A DNA stretch of 64,000 nucleotides. Origin: Desulfitibacter alkalitolerans DSM 16504. GTDB taxonomy: Bacteria > Bacillota > DSM-16504 > Desulfitibacterales > Desulfitibacteraceae. The translations under genes were made by a program, and so were the position numbers. The stretch lies in assembly GCF_000620305.1 (NCBI RefSeq), contig NZ_KK211100.1, positions 176,467-240,466 on the forward strand, given 5' to 3'. Numbering within the stretch: position 1 is the stretch's first letter; the number at the start of each line of letters is the position of its first letter. Positions 1 through 9,415 of the stretch are shown piece after piece. The notes beneath the pieces were generated by a model. It saw nothing but the letters and a program-made list of their open reading frames with translations, ran no database searches and was not told the origin of the DNA.

Positions 1-1159
1 TAATGTAATTGCTTAACGCTCCAATGGCAGTAGTAGTAGGAAGCACAATAGGATCTTTGCCCTTTAAAAGGTTGTAACAATTAATTCCAGCCACCAGACC
101 GCTAGCTGTACTTTCAACATACCCTTCCACACCTGTAATCTGACCAGCAAAAAAAATGTCATTTTGGGAAATTAATTGGAAGGAAGGTTTTAGTAGTTCT
201 GGACTATTTATAAAAGTATTTTTATGAATAACCCCGTAACGCACTATTTCTGCTTTTTCCAGACCAGGAATCAGTCTTATCAACTTTTCCTGATGACCCC
301 ACTTTAGACTGGTTTGAAAGCCCACAAGATTAAAAAGAGTACCTTCCATATTATCTTTGCGGAGCTGAACAACAGCATATGGTTGAGTATTATCCTTTGG
401 ATTTATAAGGCCAACAGGCTTTAACGGACCAAAAATTAAGGTTTTGAAACCCCTTTTGGCCATAACTTCAACTGGCATGCACCCTTCAAAATAAACCTCT
501 TTTTCAAATACTTTGGGTTTGTTTACTTCTGCTGTCACAAGATAATCATAAAAAGCCTTATATTCTTCCTCTGTCATTGGACAGTTTAAATATGCTGCTT
601 CCCCCTTATCATACCTTGAGGCCCAATAGACCTTTTCCATATCTATACTATCCTTAGTGACAATGGGGGCCGCTGCATCATAAAAATGTAAATAGCTGGA
701 GCCAGTAAATTCTAATATAGATTGTGCCAGGCTGTCACTGGTTAGTGGTCCTGAAGCTATGACTAATGGTCTGTGATTAGGAATTTCCTTAACTTCCTCA
801 ATACTAACTTCAATATTTTCATGACTACTAATCTTTTCTGTGACCATCCTTGAAAATCTGTCTCTATCAACGGCTAATGCCCCACCTGCCGGCACTCTGG
901 TTTCATCAGCACATTTAATTATCAAAGACTTGAGCATTCGCAGCTCTTCCTTTAATATTCCCACAGCATTGTCAAGGGAATCAGCCCTTAGAGAATTGCT
1001 GCAAACCAGCTCTGCTAATTGATCTGTCTTATGAGCAGGAGTCATGGCTATAGGCCTCATTTCTTTTAATATAACTTTAACTCCACGCTCTGCTAATTGC
1101 CATGCTGCTTCTGAGCCCGCCAGACCTCCACCAACAACCATTACTGAGTTAGTGAGCAT
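1..1159 (-). CDS. trmFO: tRNA uracil-54 methyltransferase (folate/FAD), 3' end outside window
   Basis: TrmFO (formerly Gid) uses FAD and methylenetetrahydrofolate to make 5-methyluridine at tRNA position 54. The reading frame from the ATG at 1159 translates to an N-terminal dinucleotide-binding motif ([21 protein letters not shown]), then EMRP and CSNSLRAD, which are typical of this family. About 386 codons are present; family members are near 430-440 residues, so the C-terminus lies beyond the left edge. The start overlaps the last 11 bases of topA, which implies translational coupling in a dprA-topA-trmFO transcript. It was read directly from the sequence because the frame is open at the window edge. 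Confidence 0.93.
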   Translation of the reverse strand, partial: MLTNSVMVVGGGLAGSEAAWQLAERGVKVILKEMRPIAMTPAHKTDQLAELVCSNSLRADSLDNAVGILKEELRMLKSLIIKCADETRVPAGGALAVDRDRFSRMVTEKISSHENIEVSIEEVKEIPNHRPLVIASGPLTSDSLAQSILEFTGSSYLHFYDAAAPIVTKDSIDMEKVYWASRYDKGEAAYLNCPMTEEEYKAFYDYLVTAEVNKPKVFEKEVYFEGCMPVEVMAKRGFKTLIFGPLKPVGLINPKDNTQPYAVVQLRKDNMEGTLFNLVGFQTSLKWGHQEKLIRLIPGLEKAEIVRYGVIHKNTFINSPELLKPSFQLISQNDIFFAGQITGVEGYVESTASGLVAGINCYNLLKGKDPIVLPTTTAIGALSNYI

Positions 1160-3275
1160 TTACCTTATCACCTTTCGTTTCTTTCTCTGCTTTATCATCA
1201 ACAAAGTCACATTCCTTTGAAGTACAAACAATTTTATTTTCTTTTTTTGAGTTCTTTTCCACCAAGAACCCTTTACACTCTGGACAAGCTAATCCTGTTG
1301 GTTTATCCCATGAGACAAAATCACATTCAGGATAGCTACTGCAGCCATAGAATATTCTTCCCTTTTTACTTTTACGTATTATAATATCTCCAGCCTTACA
1401 CTGTGGACACTTAACTCCAATGTTTTCAATGATAGGCTTGGTGTTTCTGCATTCGGGAAAGCCTGGACATGCAAGAAACTTGCCGTATCTCCCCATTTTA
1501 ATAACCATATTTCTACCACATTTTTCGCATAGCTCCTCAGAGACTTCATCTTCGAGCTCAATCTTGCCTATTTCATTTTCCGCCTTGTCAAGGAGCTTCT
1601 CAAAGGGACTGAAGAACTTATCAATAACTTCCTTCCATGTGGCAGTCCCCGCCTCAATTTTATCCAACTCTTCTTCCATTTTTGCAGTAAATTCCACATT
1701 AATTATGGAAGAAAAGTACTCATCTAACAGCTCTGTAACTAAATATCCAAGGTCAGTAGGCTGAAAATTCTTTTGTATTCTTTGTACATAACCCCTGGCA
1801 ATGATAGTTTCTATAATGGGGGCATATGTACTTGGCCTTCCTATGCCTAGTTCCTCCAGTGTTTTTACAAGTGATGCTTCGGTAAACCTTGGAGGCGGTT
1901 GAGTAAAATGCTGTTTAGGAATAATATCTAATGCCAGCAGCTTATCTCCCTCTGCTACCTCAGGCAAAATACCCTCCTCCAGTTCCTCCTCTGTGTTATC
2001 ACTGCCCTCAATATATACCTTCATGAAACCATGAAATTTTAGTATAGAACCATTGGCTCTAAATATATAATCGTCTACTGTTAAATCTATGGTTATTGTG
2101 TCAAAAACTGCTGATGCCATTTGGCTGGAAATAAATCTCTCCCAAATCAACTTATACAATCGAAGCTGGTCTCTAGACAGATTAGCCTTTATATCATCAG
2201 GAGCTCTAAAAACAGATGTAGGTCTTATTGCCTCATGGGCATTCTGGGCCTGCTTTTTAACTGAGTATTGCCGCGATTTTTGGGGATAATATTCTTTCCC
2301 ATAAGAATTAATAATATATTCCCTGGCCTCTGCCTGGGCTGCTTCAGATATTCTGGTAGAATCAGTTCTGATATAAGTAATCAAGCCTGTTAATCCCTGT
2401 TTTTTCCCAAGGTCAATACCCTCGTACAATTGCTGTGCAATTCTCATTGTTTTTTTGGCAGTAAAATTCAGCTTCCTAAAGGCCTCTTGCTGAAGGCTGC
2501 TGGTGACAAAGGGAGGTGCAGGGTTTTTGCGCCTTTCCCTTTTTGTCACTTTAGAGATGTGTGCCTCTTTGCCTTTGACTTTCTCTACTATTAACCCTGC
2601 TTCTTCACTAGTCTTTATATCGACATTTTTACCACTAATTTTAAAAAGTTTTGCTTCGAATCTTTTTTCTTTTTTACTTACACCAAATTGTCCCGTAATA
2701 GTCCAATATTCTTCTGAAACAAAGTCTTCAATTTCATCTTCTCTATCACATACCAGTTTAACTGCAATTGATTGAACCCTTCCTGCACTGAGACCTTTTC
2801 GAATCTTTTTCCACAATAAGGGACTTAATTTATACCCCACAAGCCTGTCTAAGATCCTTCTAGCCTGCTGCGCATCCACCCGCTTCATATCTATGGGTCT
2901 GGGATTCTTAACAGCTTCAGCTATAGCTCCCTTTGTGATTTCATTAAATTCTATTCTGCAAGGTTCATCTGACTTGATATTTAAAACCTGCTGCAAATGC
3001 CATGCAATGGCTTCTCCTTCTCTGTCAGGGTCAGCAGCAAGCAAAATCTTCTTGGACTTTTTGGCACTTTCCCGTAATTCCTTAAGAATTTTACCCTTAC
3101 CTCGTATTGTTATATATTTAGGTTCATAATTATTCTCCGGTTCAACTCCCAGTTGACTTTTAGGCAAATCTCTGATATGTCCCATGGATGACTTTACTAT
3201 ATATTTTCTTCCTAGAAATCTACTTAGGGTTTTTGCTTTAGCAGGAGATTCTACTATAACTAAAACATCGGCCAT
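1149..3275 (-). CDS. topA: DNA topoisomerase I (type IA)
   Basis: Relaxes negative supercoils by passing strands through a transient single-strand break. The 708-residue protein has an N-terminal Toprim domain (Glu9 and the acidic DPDRE cluster, Asp82, Asp84, Glu86). The active-site tyrosine is Tyr301 in the TYIRTDSTR motif. Three C-terminal four-cysteine zinc ribbons follow between about 580 and 700, beginning CEKCG, CPQCK and CPECK. The length is normal for Firmicutes. The start is the ATG preceded by GGGGTG. It lies 18 bases after dprA and overlaps trmFO, the common Firmicutes dprA-topA-trmFO order. Confidence 0.97.
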   Translation of the reverse strand: MADVLVIVESPAKAKTLSRFLGRKYIVKSSMGHIRDLPKSQLGVEPENNYEPKYITIRGKGKILKELRESAKKSKKILLAADPDREGEAIAWHLQQVLNIKSDEPCRIEFNEITKGAIAEAVKNPRPIDMKRVDAQQARRILDRLVGYKLSPLLWKKIRKGLSAGRVQSIAVKLVCDREDEIEDFVSEEYWTITGQFGVSKKEKRFEAKLFKISGKNVDIKTSEEAGLIVEKVKGKEAHISKVTKRERRKNPAPPFVTSSLQQEAFRKLNFTAKKTMRIAQQLYEGIDLGKKQGLTGLITYIRTDSTRISEAAQAEAREYIINSYGKEYYPQKSRQYSVKKQAQNAHEAIRPTSVFRAPDDIKANLSRDQLRLYKLIWERFISSQMASAVFDTITIDLTVDDYIFRANGSILKFHGFMKVYIEGSDNTEEELEEGILPEVAEGDKLLALDIIPKQHFTQPPPRFTEASLVKTLEELGIGRPSTYAPIIETIIARGYVQRIQKNFQPTDLGYLVTELLDEYFSSIINVEFTAKMEEELDKIEAGTATWKEVIDKFFSPFEKLLDKAENEIGKIELEDEVSEELCEKCGRNMVIKMGRYGKFLACPGFPECRNTKPIIENIGVKCPQCKAGDIIIRKSKKGRIFYGCSSYPECDFVSWDKPTGLACPECKGFLVEKNSKKENKIVCTSKECDFVDDKAEKETKGDKVNAH

Positions 3276-3293
3276 TTTTTCACCCCGATCCTT

Positions 3294-4403
3294 CTATATC
3301 CCTTCATTAAAGGAACTTCTTATTATTTTTTTCCCACAAACCTGATTAATTAAACCCTTAACTTCTAATAATGTTAATAAACTATTTAATTCATCTGGTT
3401 TTAGACCAGTTTTAGCACATAAAAATTCTATTTCCACTGGATTGTCATTGATTAGGTTTAATACAAGCTCTTCTTCTTTGCTTAAGGGTATTTTATGCCC
3501 ATGATTATGTAGTGAGGATTCACTTTCCGTGTTCCAGCAACCAATGTATTCTTCTAGAACTGAATCAATGTCAGTAATTATTTTTGCACCCTGTTTTAGT
3601 AAATTATTTGTACCTCTACTATTCTTGCTTGTTATGTTTCCAGGCACAGCAAAAACATCCCGTCCCTGCTCAAGTGCAAAGTCAACGGTAATTAGTGAGC
3701 CACTTTTGGCGGCTGCCTCTACAACAATAACACCTTGTGAAAGACCACTAATTAACCTGTTTCTTGCGGGAAAGTTAGCAGCTTCAGGGCCTACACCAGG
3801 AGGATATTCACTTATGACTAATCCATTTTGAATTATTTTATTGAACATACCTTTGTTTTCTGGTGGATATATCACATCCAGGCCTGATCCCAAAACAGCT
3901 GTTGTGTAGCCTCCAGTTGATAATGCTCCTAAATGAGCATGAGAATCAATACCCCTGGCCATGCCGCTAATAACATTAATACCCTTTTGAGCCAACTTGA
4001 TAGCTAGATACTTGGTAACCTCTTTCCCGTAATTACTGCAGTTTCGGGAGCCAACTATTGCAATGTTTAAAGCATGCCCTTTCAAAAGCCCTTTATAAAA
4101 AAGAATAAAGGGAGGATCATGTATTTGTTTTAATAATGATGGGTAACGGTCATCGTCTATTGTAATATATTCTATCCCTTTGGATAATACGAATTCATGA
4201 TACTCCTTAAGATTTAATTTATCCCGTGTTTTGGAAAATTCCTCAGAGACCTTAGCATAACCACCAAGAGCTTTTGTCCACTCAACAGGATCTGCTTCCC
4301 AAGCCTTCTTCGGGTCCCCAAAGTATGTGATCAGCCTTTCAAGCCTGGCGGGACCAATACCTCTTATTTTAGAAAATCCCAGGTAATATAGTCTATTTTC
4401 CAT
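3294..4403 (-). CDS. dprA: DNA processing protein DprA (Smf)
   Basis: DprA loads RecA on incoming single-stranded DNA in natural transformation and is also kept in many non-competent bacteria. The protein has 369 residues: an N-terminal helix-hairpin-helix/SAM-like region, a Rossmann core with IVGSRNCSNYG and SGMARGIDSHAH, and a C-terminal winged-helix domain (about 305-365). The start is the ATG behind AAGAGGTATGGGAT. It is the first gene of the dprA-topA-trmFO group and follows a good promoter at 4518-4546. comM is two genes upstream, another gene often linked to competence. Confidence 0.95.
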   Translation of the reverse strand: MENRLYYLGFSKIRGIGPARLERLITYFGDPKKAWEADPVEWTKALGGYAKVSEEFSKTRDKLNLKEYHEFVLSKGIEYITIDDDRYPSLLKQIHDPPFILFYKGLLKGHALNIAIVGSRNCSNYGKEVTKYLAIKLAQKGINVISGMARGIDSHAHLGALSTGGYTTAVLGSGLDVIYPPENKGMFNKIIQNGLVISEYPPGVGPEAANFPARNRLISGLSQGVIVVEAAAKSGSLITVDFALEQGRDVFAVPGNITSKNSRGTNNLLKQGAKIITDIDSVLEEYIGCWNTESESSLHNHGHKIPLSKEEELVLNLINDNPVEIEFLCAKTGLKPDELNSLLTLLEVKGLINQVCGKKIIRSSFNEGI

Positions 4404-4474
4404 ATCCCATACCTCTTAAAAGTTATCTTCATCTAAATTCCTACACCTTTATTTCTAAAAGTGTAAAGAAAAAC

Positions 4475-4494
4475 AACACCGAAACAACGGTGTT
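4475..4494 (-). terminator. Hairpin with U-rich tail between tex and dprA
   Basis: A 7-bp stem (AACACCG/CGGTGTT, 6-base loop) is followed on the minus strand by G, a T run, C and TTT. It looks like a rho-independent terminator for tex. It lies downstream of the dprA promoter at 4518-4546, so it could instead act as an attenuator in the dprA leader. Confidence 0.6.
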
Positions 4495-4517
4495 TTTCAG
4501 AAATAGCTTCATAGCGA

Positions 4518-4546
4518 ATACTATTATAACTTTTATTAATTGTCAA
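4518..4546 (-). promoter_or_regulatory. SigmaA promoter of dprA-topA-trmFO
   Basis: On the minus strand there is a perfect -35 TTGACA (4541-4546), a 17-base spacer and a -10 TAGTAT (4518-4523). The predicted RNA start is near 4511, about 17 bases before the hairpin at 4475-4494. Confidence 0.7.
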
Positions 4547-4569
4547 GAATATTTGGGTAAAATAATTCA

Positions 4570-6741
4570 TTAGTCTTGAACCATTCGTAAGGAGATCCTC
4601 CCCTTATTCATATCTAGATTATCAACCCATACTGTTACTACATCTCCAACAGATACTACTTCCATGGGATGCTTTACATAATTCCTTGAAAGTTTAGAAA
4701 TGTGAACCAGCCCATCCTCCTTCACGCCTATATCTACAAATGCTCCAAAATCCACAACATTTCTAACTGTCCCCTGTAGCTCCATTCCCTTTTTTAAATC
4801 CTGTATTTGCAGAACATCTGTACGCAGAATGGGTTTGGGCACCTGGTCTCGAGGATCTCTTTCCGGACTTATTAAATTATTGATTATATCTGTTAAGGTA
4901 GGCTTGCCTAGTTCTAGTTTTGCACTTAGAGCATCAATATTTATCTGTCCCAATGCTTCCTTAAGCTCAACTGAACCAATCTTATCTTCAGTAAGACCTA
5001 CATGCTTTAATAGAAGCCTTGTTTCTTTATAAGTTTCTGGATGGATGCCTGTTCTATCCAGTGGATTGTCTCCATCCATTATTCTTAAAAACCCTATACA
5101 CTGTTCATAGGTTTTCTTGCCAAGCTTTTTTACATTCTTTAACTGATCCCGATTGGCAAACCTTCCATCTTCATCACGTTTATTAACAATATTTGCAGCA
5201 ACAGTTTTATTAAGGCCAGCAGCATACTGTAATAAAGAAACAGATGCAGTATTCACATTGACACCTACCTGGTTGACCGCTGTTTCTACCACAAACTTTA
5301 ATGCAGAGTTTAGACTCTGCTGGCTTACGTCATGCTGATACTGGCCAACACCTACAGACTTTGGATCAATTTTAACCAACTCCGCCAGGGGATCTTGTAT
5401 TCTTCTAGCAATTGACACGGCACTTCTTTCTTCTACCTGCAGGTCAGGAAATTCTTCTCTTCCCTGACTGGAAGCAGAATATACACTTGCTCCTGCCTCA
5501 TTAACAATGATGTATGGGACATGGTTATTCAGTTCTTTTATTGTCTCAACAATAAACTGCTCAGTCTCTCTGGAGGCAGTTCCATTTCCAATGGCAATGA
5601 CATTTACCAGGTATTTATTAACCAGGCTTTTTACAACTTCCTTGGATTTTTGAATTTCTTTTTTTGGAGGTGTTGGATAAATAACATTGACAGCAAGGAG
5701 CTTTCCTGTTTCATCTACAACTGCCAGCTTGCAGCCAGTCCTATAAGCTGGATCAATTCCTAACACAATCTTGTTTTTCAAGGGTGGCTGAAGTAAAAGA
5801 TTTCGAAGATTCTTGGCAAAAACATTTATAGCCTGCTCCTCAGCCTTCTGTGTTATTTCTCTTCGTATTTCTCGTTCAATAGAAGGTTCAATAAGCCTTT
5901 TATAACTGTCTTCTATGGCTTCCTCAATATTACTCATCACAGGTGAAATATTTGAATTTATTACTCGTGATTGTATGTAAGCAATACTCTTTTCTGCAGG
6001 ACAAACAAGCTTAACTCTCAATACCTCTTCCTTTTCTCCCCTATTAATGGCGAGGACCCGGTGTGATGGCATCTTTGATGCCAATTGCTCATATTCATAA
6101 TAAACTTCATATGTGTTCTTTTCATCAATAGATTTATCCTTGACCGTGGACTGCAGAATTCCTTCCTTAAGTGCAATATCTCTTAATGCCCCGCGAATAC
6201 CTGGATCGTCAGCTATAACTTCTGCAATAATGTCTTTTGCACCTTGAATAACATCTTCAACTGTATTTAAATCATGTTCCTCTGATATGTATTTTTCTGC
6301 TTCCTTTAAAACATTAGCTTCTTTGGGAAATGAAAGCATCCACAAAGCAAAAGGTTCTAAACCCTTTTCTCTGGCCACCATGGCCTTTGTCCTTCTTTTC
6401 TGTCTAAATGGCCTGTATAGGTCCTCAACCTCTTGTAATATTTGGGCTTGATGTATTTTTTCAGATAATTCATCTGTCAGCTTACCCTGCTCGCTAATTA
6501 ATCTAATTACCTCTTCTTTTCTGGTATTTAGAGAGTTTATATACTCCCACTTTTCCCAGACCTTTAGGATTGTCACCTCATCAAGGCTCCCAGTGAGCTC
6601 CTTACGATAACGTGCAATAAAGGGAATTGTATTCCCTTCTGTTAACAGCTGGACCACATTATTTACTGCCTTAACATCAAGGACTAGTTCCTTTGCTATA
6701 GTTTTTACTATAGCTGCTTGTGATGTGTTTATATCTGACAT
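4570..6741 (-). CDS. tex: Tex family transcription/RNA-binding protein with S1 domain
   Basis: Tex is a conserved nucleic-acid-binding protein linked to transcription and, in clostridia, toxin expression; its exact role is unsettled. The 723-residue protein has an N-terminal helical Tex region, a YqgF-like RNase H fold (about 325-455, with VLGIDPAYRTGCK), helix-hairpin-helix repeats (about 490-560) and a C-terminal S1 domain (about 645-715, GTVRNVVDFGAFVDIGVKED). The length is normal. The ATG follows GGAGGTAATTAA. It is probably cotranscribed with comM, 22 bases upstream, and ends before the hairpin at 4475-4494. Confidence 0.95.
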   Translation of the reverse strand: MSDINTSQAAIVKTIAKELVLDVKAVNNVVQLLTEGNTIPFIARYRKELTGSLDEVTILKVWEKWEYINSLNTRKEEVIRLISEQGKLTDELSEKIHQAQILQEVEDLYRPFRQKRRTKAMVAREKGLEPFALWMLSFPKEANVLKEAEKYISEEHDLNTVEDVIQGAKDIIAEVIADDPGIRGALRDIALKEGILQSTVKDKSIDEKNTYEVYYEYEQLASKMPSHRVLAINRGEKEEVLRVKLVCPAEKSIAYIQSRVINSNISPVMSNIEEAIEDSYKRLIEPSIEREIRREITQKAEEQAINVFAKNLRNLLLQPPLKNKIVLGIDPAYRTGCKLAVVDETGKLLAVNVIYPTPPKKEIQKSKEVVKSLVNKYLVNVIAIGNGTASRETEQFIVETIKELNNHVPYIIVNEAGASVYSASSQGREEFPDLQVEERSAVSIARRIQDPLAELVKIDPKSVGVGQYQHDVSQQSLNSALKFVVETAVNQVGVNVNTASVSLLQYAAGLNKTVAANIVNKRDEDGRFANRDQLKNVKKLGKKTYEQCIGFLRIMDGDNPLDRTGIHPETYKETRLLLKHVGLTEDKIGSVELKEALGQINIDALSAKLELGKPTLTDIINNLISPERDPRDQVPKPILRTDVLQIQDLKKGMELQGTVRNVVDFGAFVDIGVKEDGLVHISKLSRNYVKHPMEVVSVGDVVTVWVDNLDMNKGRISLRMVQD

Positions 6742-6763
6742 TTAATTACCTCCAAAGTTTCTA

Positions 6764-8305
6764 CTAAAACTGGTAGTCTTTCATTAATCTGTCATAATCT
6801 CTATATTGTATGGCCTCGGCTAAATGTTTTGCTTCTATTTGATCTGAGTTGTCCAAATCAGCAATTGTTCTTGACAGTTTAAGTATATTATTATATGACC
6901 GCATTGAAAAAGAATATTTTTCATAAATCATATCATATAATCTTTTTGCATCATTATTTAGTTCACAATACCTTCTAATTTGTTTTATATTCATTTCAGA
7001 ATTGGAGGATATGCCGCATTTAGACAACCTTTCGTTCTGCCTTTGTTTTGCCATTTCCACCCTTTGTTTAACCTCTTGACTTCTTTGCTCTTTGTTGTTC
7101 TTATAAGCAGCTAGCTCACTCTTTTTCACCCTTGGCACCTGAACCTGTAAATCAAACCTATCTAATAACGGCCCAGATATTTTAGATAAATATTTTTTTA
7201 TTTGCATGGGTGTACATATACACTCTTGTAAATCATCACCAAGGTATCCGCATGGGCAAGGATTTAAAGCCCCTATAAGGGTGAAGGTGGCTGGAAATTT
7301 TACTGCTGCAGCTACTCTGCTTATTAATACCTCCCTATCCTCTAAGGGCTGTCTTAAAGCCTCTAAAACCCTCTTGTGATATTCTGTCAATTCATCTAAA
7401 AAAAGAACACCATGGGCTGCCAAACTTATTTCACCAGGCTTGGGAATAACTCCTCCTCCTATTAGGCTGGCCTGGCTTATGTTGTGATGTGGGGCTCTAA
7501 AAGGCCTTTCAGTAATTAATGGGTTGTCTCTAGGCAGAAGTCCACTTACACTGTAAATTTTTGTAACCTCTAGTGACTCCTGCAATGACATTTTGGGCAA
7601 TATACCGACCATTGCTTTAGCTAACATTGTTTTTCCTGAACCAGGTGGCCCAAGCAGCAGTACATTGTGCCCTCCGGCAGCCGCTATCTCTAAAGCCCTT
7701 TTAGCATTTGATTGTCCAACTACATCATCAAAATCAATCTGTGTATCCCTGGGGGAAATTAGCGGCAGGGAATAATCTATAGGGACTGGATCTCTTTTAC
7801 TATTTAGGAAATCCACTACTTCTTTTAGTGTATTTAAACCATATGCCTTAATTCCGGCAGCCAAGGCAGCTTCCTGCCCATTATCCTGGGGTACTATTAT
7901 TTTATAAATTTTTTTATCCGCTAATCCCGAAGCCATTACTAATACCCCTGGTACTCGCCTTAATTCACCTGACAAGGACAGCTGACCAAGGAGGAAGAAA
8001 TCTCCCAATTTAGCCATGCTAACCTGGCCTGTAGCAGCTAATACTCCTATGGCAATGGCTAGATCATAGATAGGACCTTCCTTCCTTATATCGGCAGGTG
8101 CCAGGTTAATGGTCACCCTTTTGGGAGGAAATTCAAATCCAGAATTTTTAACTGCAGCCCTAACCCTCTCCTTTGATTCTCTAATAGATGTATCCGGCAA
8201 ACCAACTATATCAAAGGCTGGTAACCCAGAAGAAACGTCAACCTCCACTTGCATGGGACAGCTTTCTAAGCCTAATATGGAACAACTGTTTACAACTGCT
8301 AGCAT
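6764..8305 (-). CDS. comM: YifB/ComM family magnesium-chelatase-like AAA+ ATPase
   Basis: ComM is a hexameric helicase that helps branch migration during transformation in some bacteria. The 513-residue protein has an N-terminal Lon-like S5 fold domain, an AAA+ core with Walker A GPPGSGKT (219-226), a cysteine-rich insert (NPCPCGYLGDD through CICTP) typical of the family, and a C-terminal Mg-chelatase domain. The ATG is preceded by AAAGGAG. It sits in the usual neighbourhood of yraN and dprA. A broader role than competence is possible, since the family occurs widely in bacteria not known to be competent. Confidence 0.93.
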   Translation of the reverse strand: MLAVVNSCSILGLESCPMQVEVDVSSGLPAFDIVGLPDTSIRESKERVRAAVKNSGFEFPPKRVTINLAPADIRKEGPIYDLAIAIGVLAATGQVSMAKLGDFFLLGQLSLSGELRRVPGVLVMASGLADKKIYKIIVPQDNGQEAALAAGIKAYGLNTLKEVVDFLNSKRDPVPIDYSLPLISPRDTQIDFDDVVGQSNAKRALEIAAAGGHNVLLLGPPGSGKTMLAKAMVGILPKMSLQESLEVTKIYSVSGLLPRDNPLITERPFRAPHHNISQASLIGGGVIPKPGEISLAAHGVLFLDELTEYHKRVLEALRQPLEDREVLISRVAAAVKFPATFTLIGALNPCPCGYLGDDLQECICTPMQIKKYLSKISGPLLDRFDLQVQVPRVKKSELAAYKNNKEQRSQEVKQRVEMAKQRQNERLSKCGISSNSEMNIKQIRRYCELNNDAKRLYDMIYEKYSFSMRSYNNILKLSRTIADLDNSDQIEAKHLAEAIQYRDYDRLMKDYQF

Positions 8306-8406
8306 AATACAAACTCCTTTGGCATAAGAAAAAAATAAAAATATCTCACTATTACTCTAATTCTGCCTGTTTCTATATTTTTCCTGCCAGAAAGCATAAA
8401 TAATAT

Positions 8407-9363
8407 TTAATTAGTGGATACTACCATGGCCAGGGCTGCAGCTCCAACAACTCCCGTTTTGGCACCCAGGTGTGCTGGCTGTATTTCTACTTTAGAGGCT
8501 GGACCATAGGCCAGCTTTTCTACCCTTTCACGTACCCTTGCAAATAGTAAATCCCCTACCTTTGCTACCCCTCCACCTATAATTACCTTTTCAGGGTTAA
8601 TAACATTTACAAGGTTTGCAATGCCAATACCTAAAAAATCAATAGCCCGATCTGTAACTTCAGTAGAAACCATATCACCCATTTCTCTGGCCTTGAAGAC
8701 ATGTTCCGCCCTGATATCATTAAGAGCAGCCAGTTTTGTAACCATACTCTTTTGTCCTGCCTTAATTCTTTCTATAACTCCCCTGGCAATGGCACTGCCT
8801 GAGCTTATGGTTTCCCAACAACCTTTATTTCCGCAATTGCATTCATCTCCATTTATATCAAGAATCATATGCCCTATTTCTCCGGCAGCCCCCCAGGCCC
8901 CATTGAGAAGACTTCCATTAACGATTAAACCGCCACCAATACCAGTACTTACAGTAAGATAAATCATATGCCTGGCTCCTGTCCCACTTCCAAAAATATG
9001 CTCAGCTAAAGCTGCAGCATTTGCATCATTGTTTAATGTAACTGGAATATTATATTTAGACTGAAAAAAGTCCCTAATGGGAAAATCATTCCAACCGGGT
9101 AAATTAGTAAGAAAATAAATACGACCCCTTGTGTGATCAACTGCTCCAGGCACTCCCATGCCTATTCCAGAAATATCACGAAAAGATAGCTGACCTGCAT
9201 TAACAACTTCATCTAGAAGTACACACATTCTGTTTAAGACCTTTTCAGGACCATCTTCAGCCATAGTTAGAACTCGATTGGAGCTCAATATATTTCCTCT
9301 CTTATCTACAAGTGCAGCTTCAATTTTTGTTCCCCCCAGGTCCAAGCCTAGATAATACACCAT
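8407..9363 (-). CDS. glcK: ROK family sugar kinase (probable glucokinase)
   Basis: ROK kinases phosphorylate glucose or related hexoses with ATP. The protein opens with the phosphate-binding loop in YYLGLDLGGTKIEAALVD, has the central TVSTGIGGGLI segment, and carries the ROK zinc motif CNCGNKGCWE. I place the start at the ATG at 9363 (318 residues), because AGGGGA lies 6 bases before it. A TTG five codons upstream has no ribosome site of its own. No transporter or repressor is adjacent, so glucose as substrate is inferred from family resemblance only. Confidence 0.85.
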   Translation of the reverse strand: MVYYLGLDLGGTKIEAALVDKRGNILSSNRVLTMAEDGPEKVLNRMCVLLDEVVNAGQLSFRDISGIGMGVPGAVDHTRGRIYFLTNLPGWNDFPIRDFFQSKYNIPVTLNNDANAAALAEHIFGSGTGARHMIYLTVSTGIGGGLIVNGSLLNGAWGAAGEIGHMILDINGDECNCGNKGCWETISSGSAIARGVIERIKAGQKSMVTKLAALNDIRAEHVFKAREMGDMVSTEVTDRAIDFLGIGIANLVNVINPEKVIIGGGVAKVGDLLFARVRERVEKLAYGPASKVEIQPAHLGAKTGVVGAAALAMVVSTN

Positions 9364-9415
9364 TTCACTTCCCCTCAAAAAATATGTTAATTAGATACAA
9401 GGAATAATTAGGCTC

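Noticed and set aside
8306-8406. Promoter for comM in the gap after the ROK gene
   Set aside because: The DNA is AT-rich, but no pair of hexamers with acceptable spacing was found.
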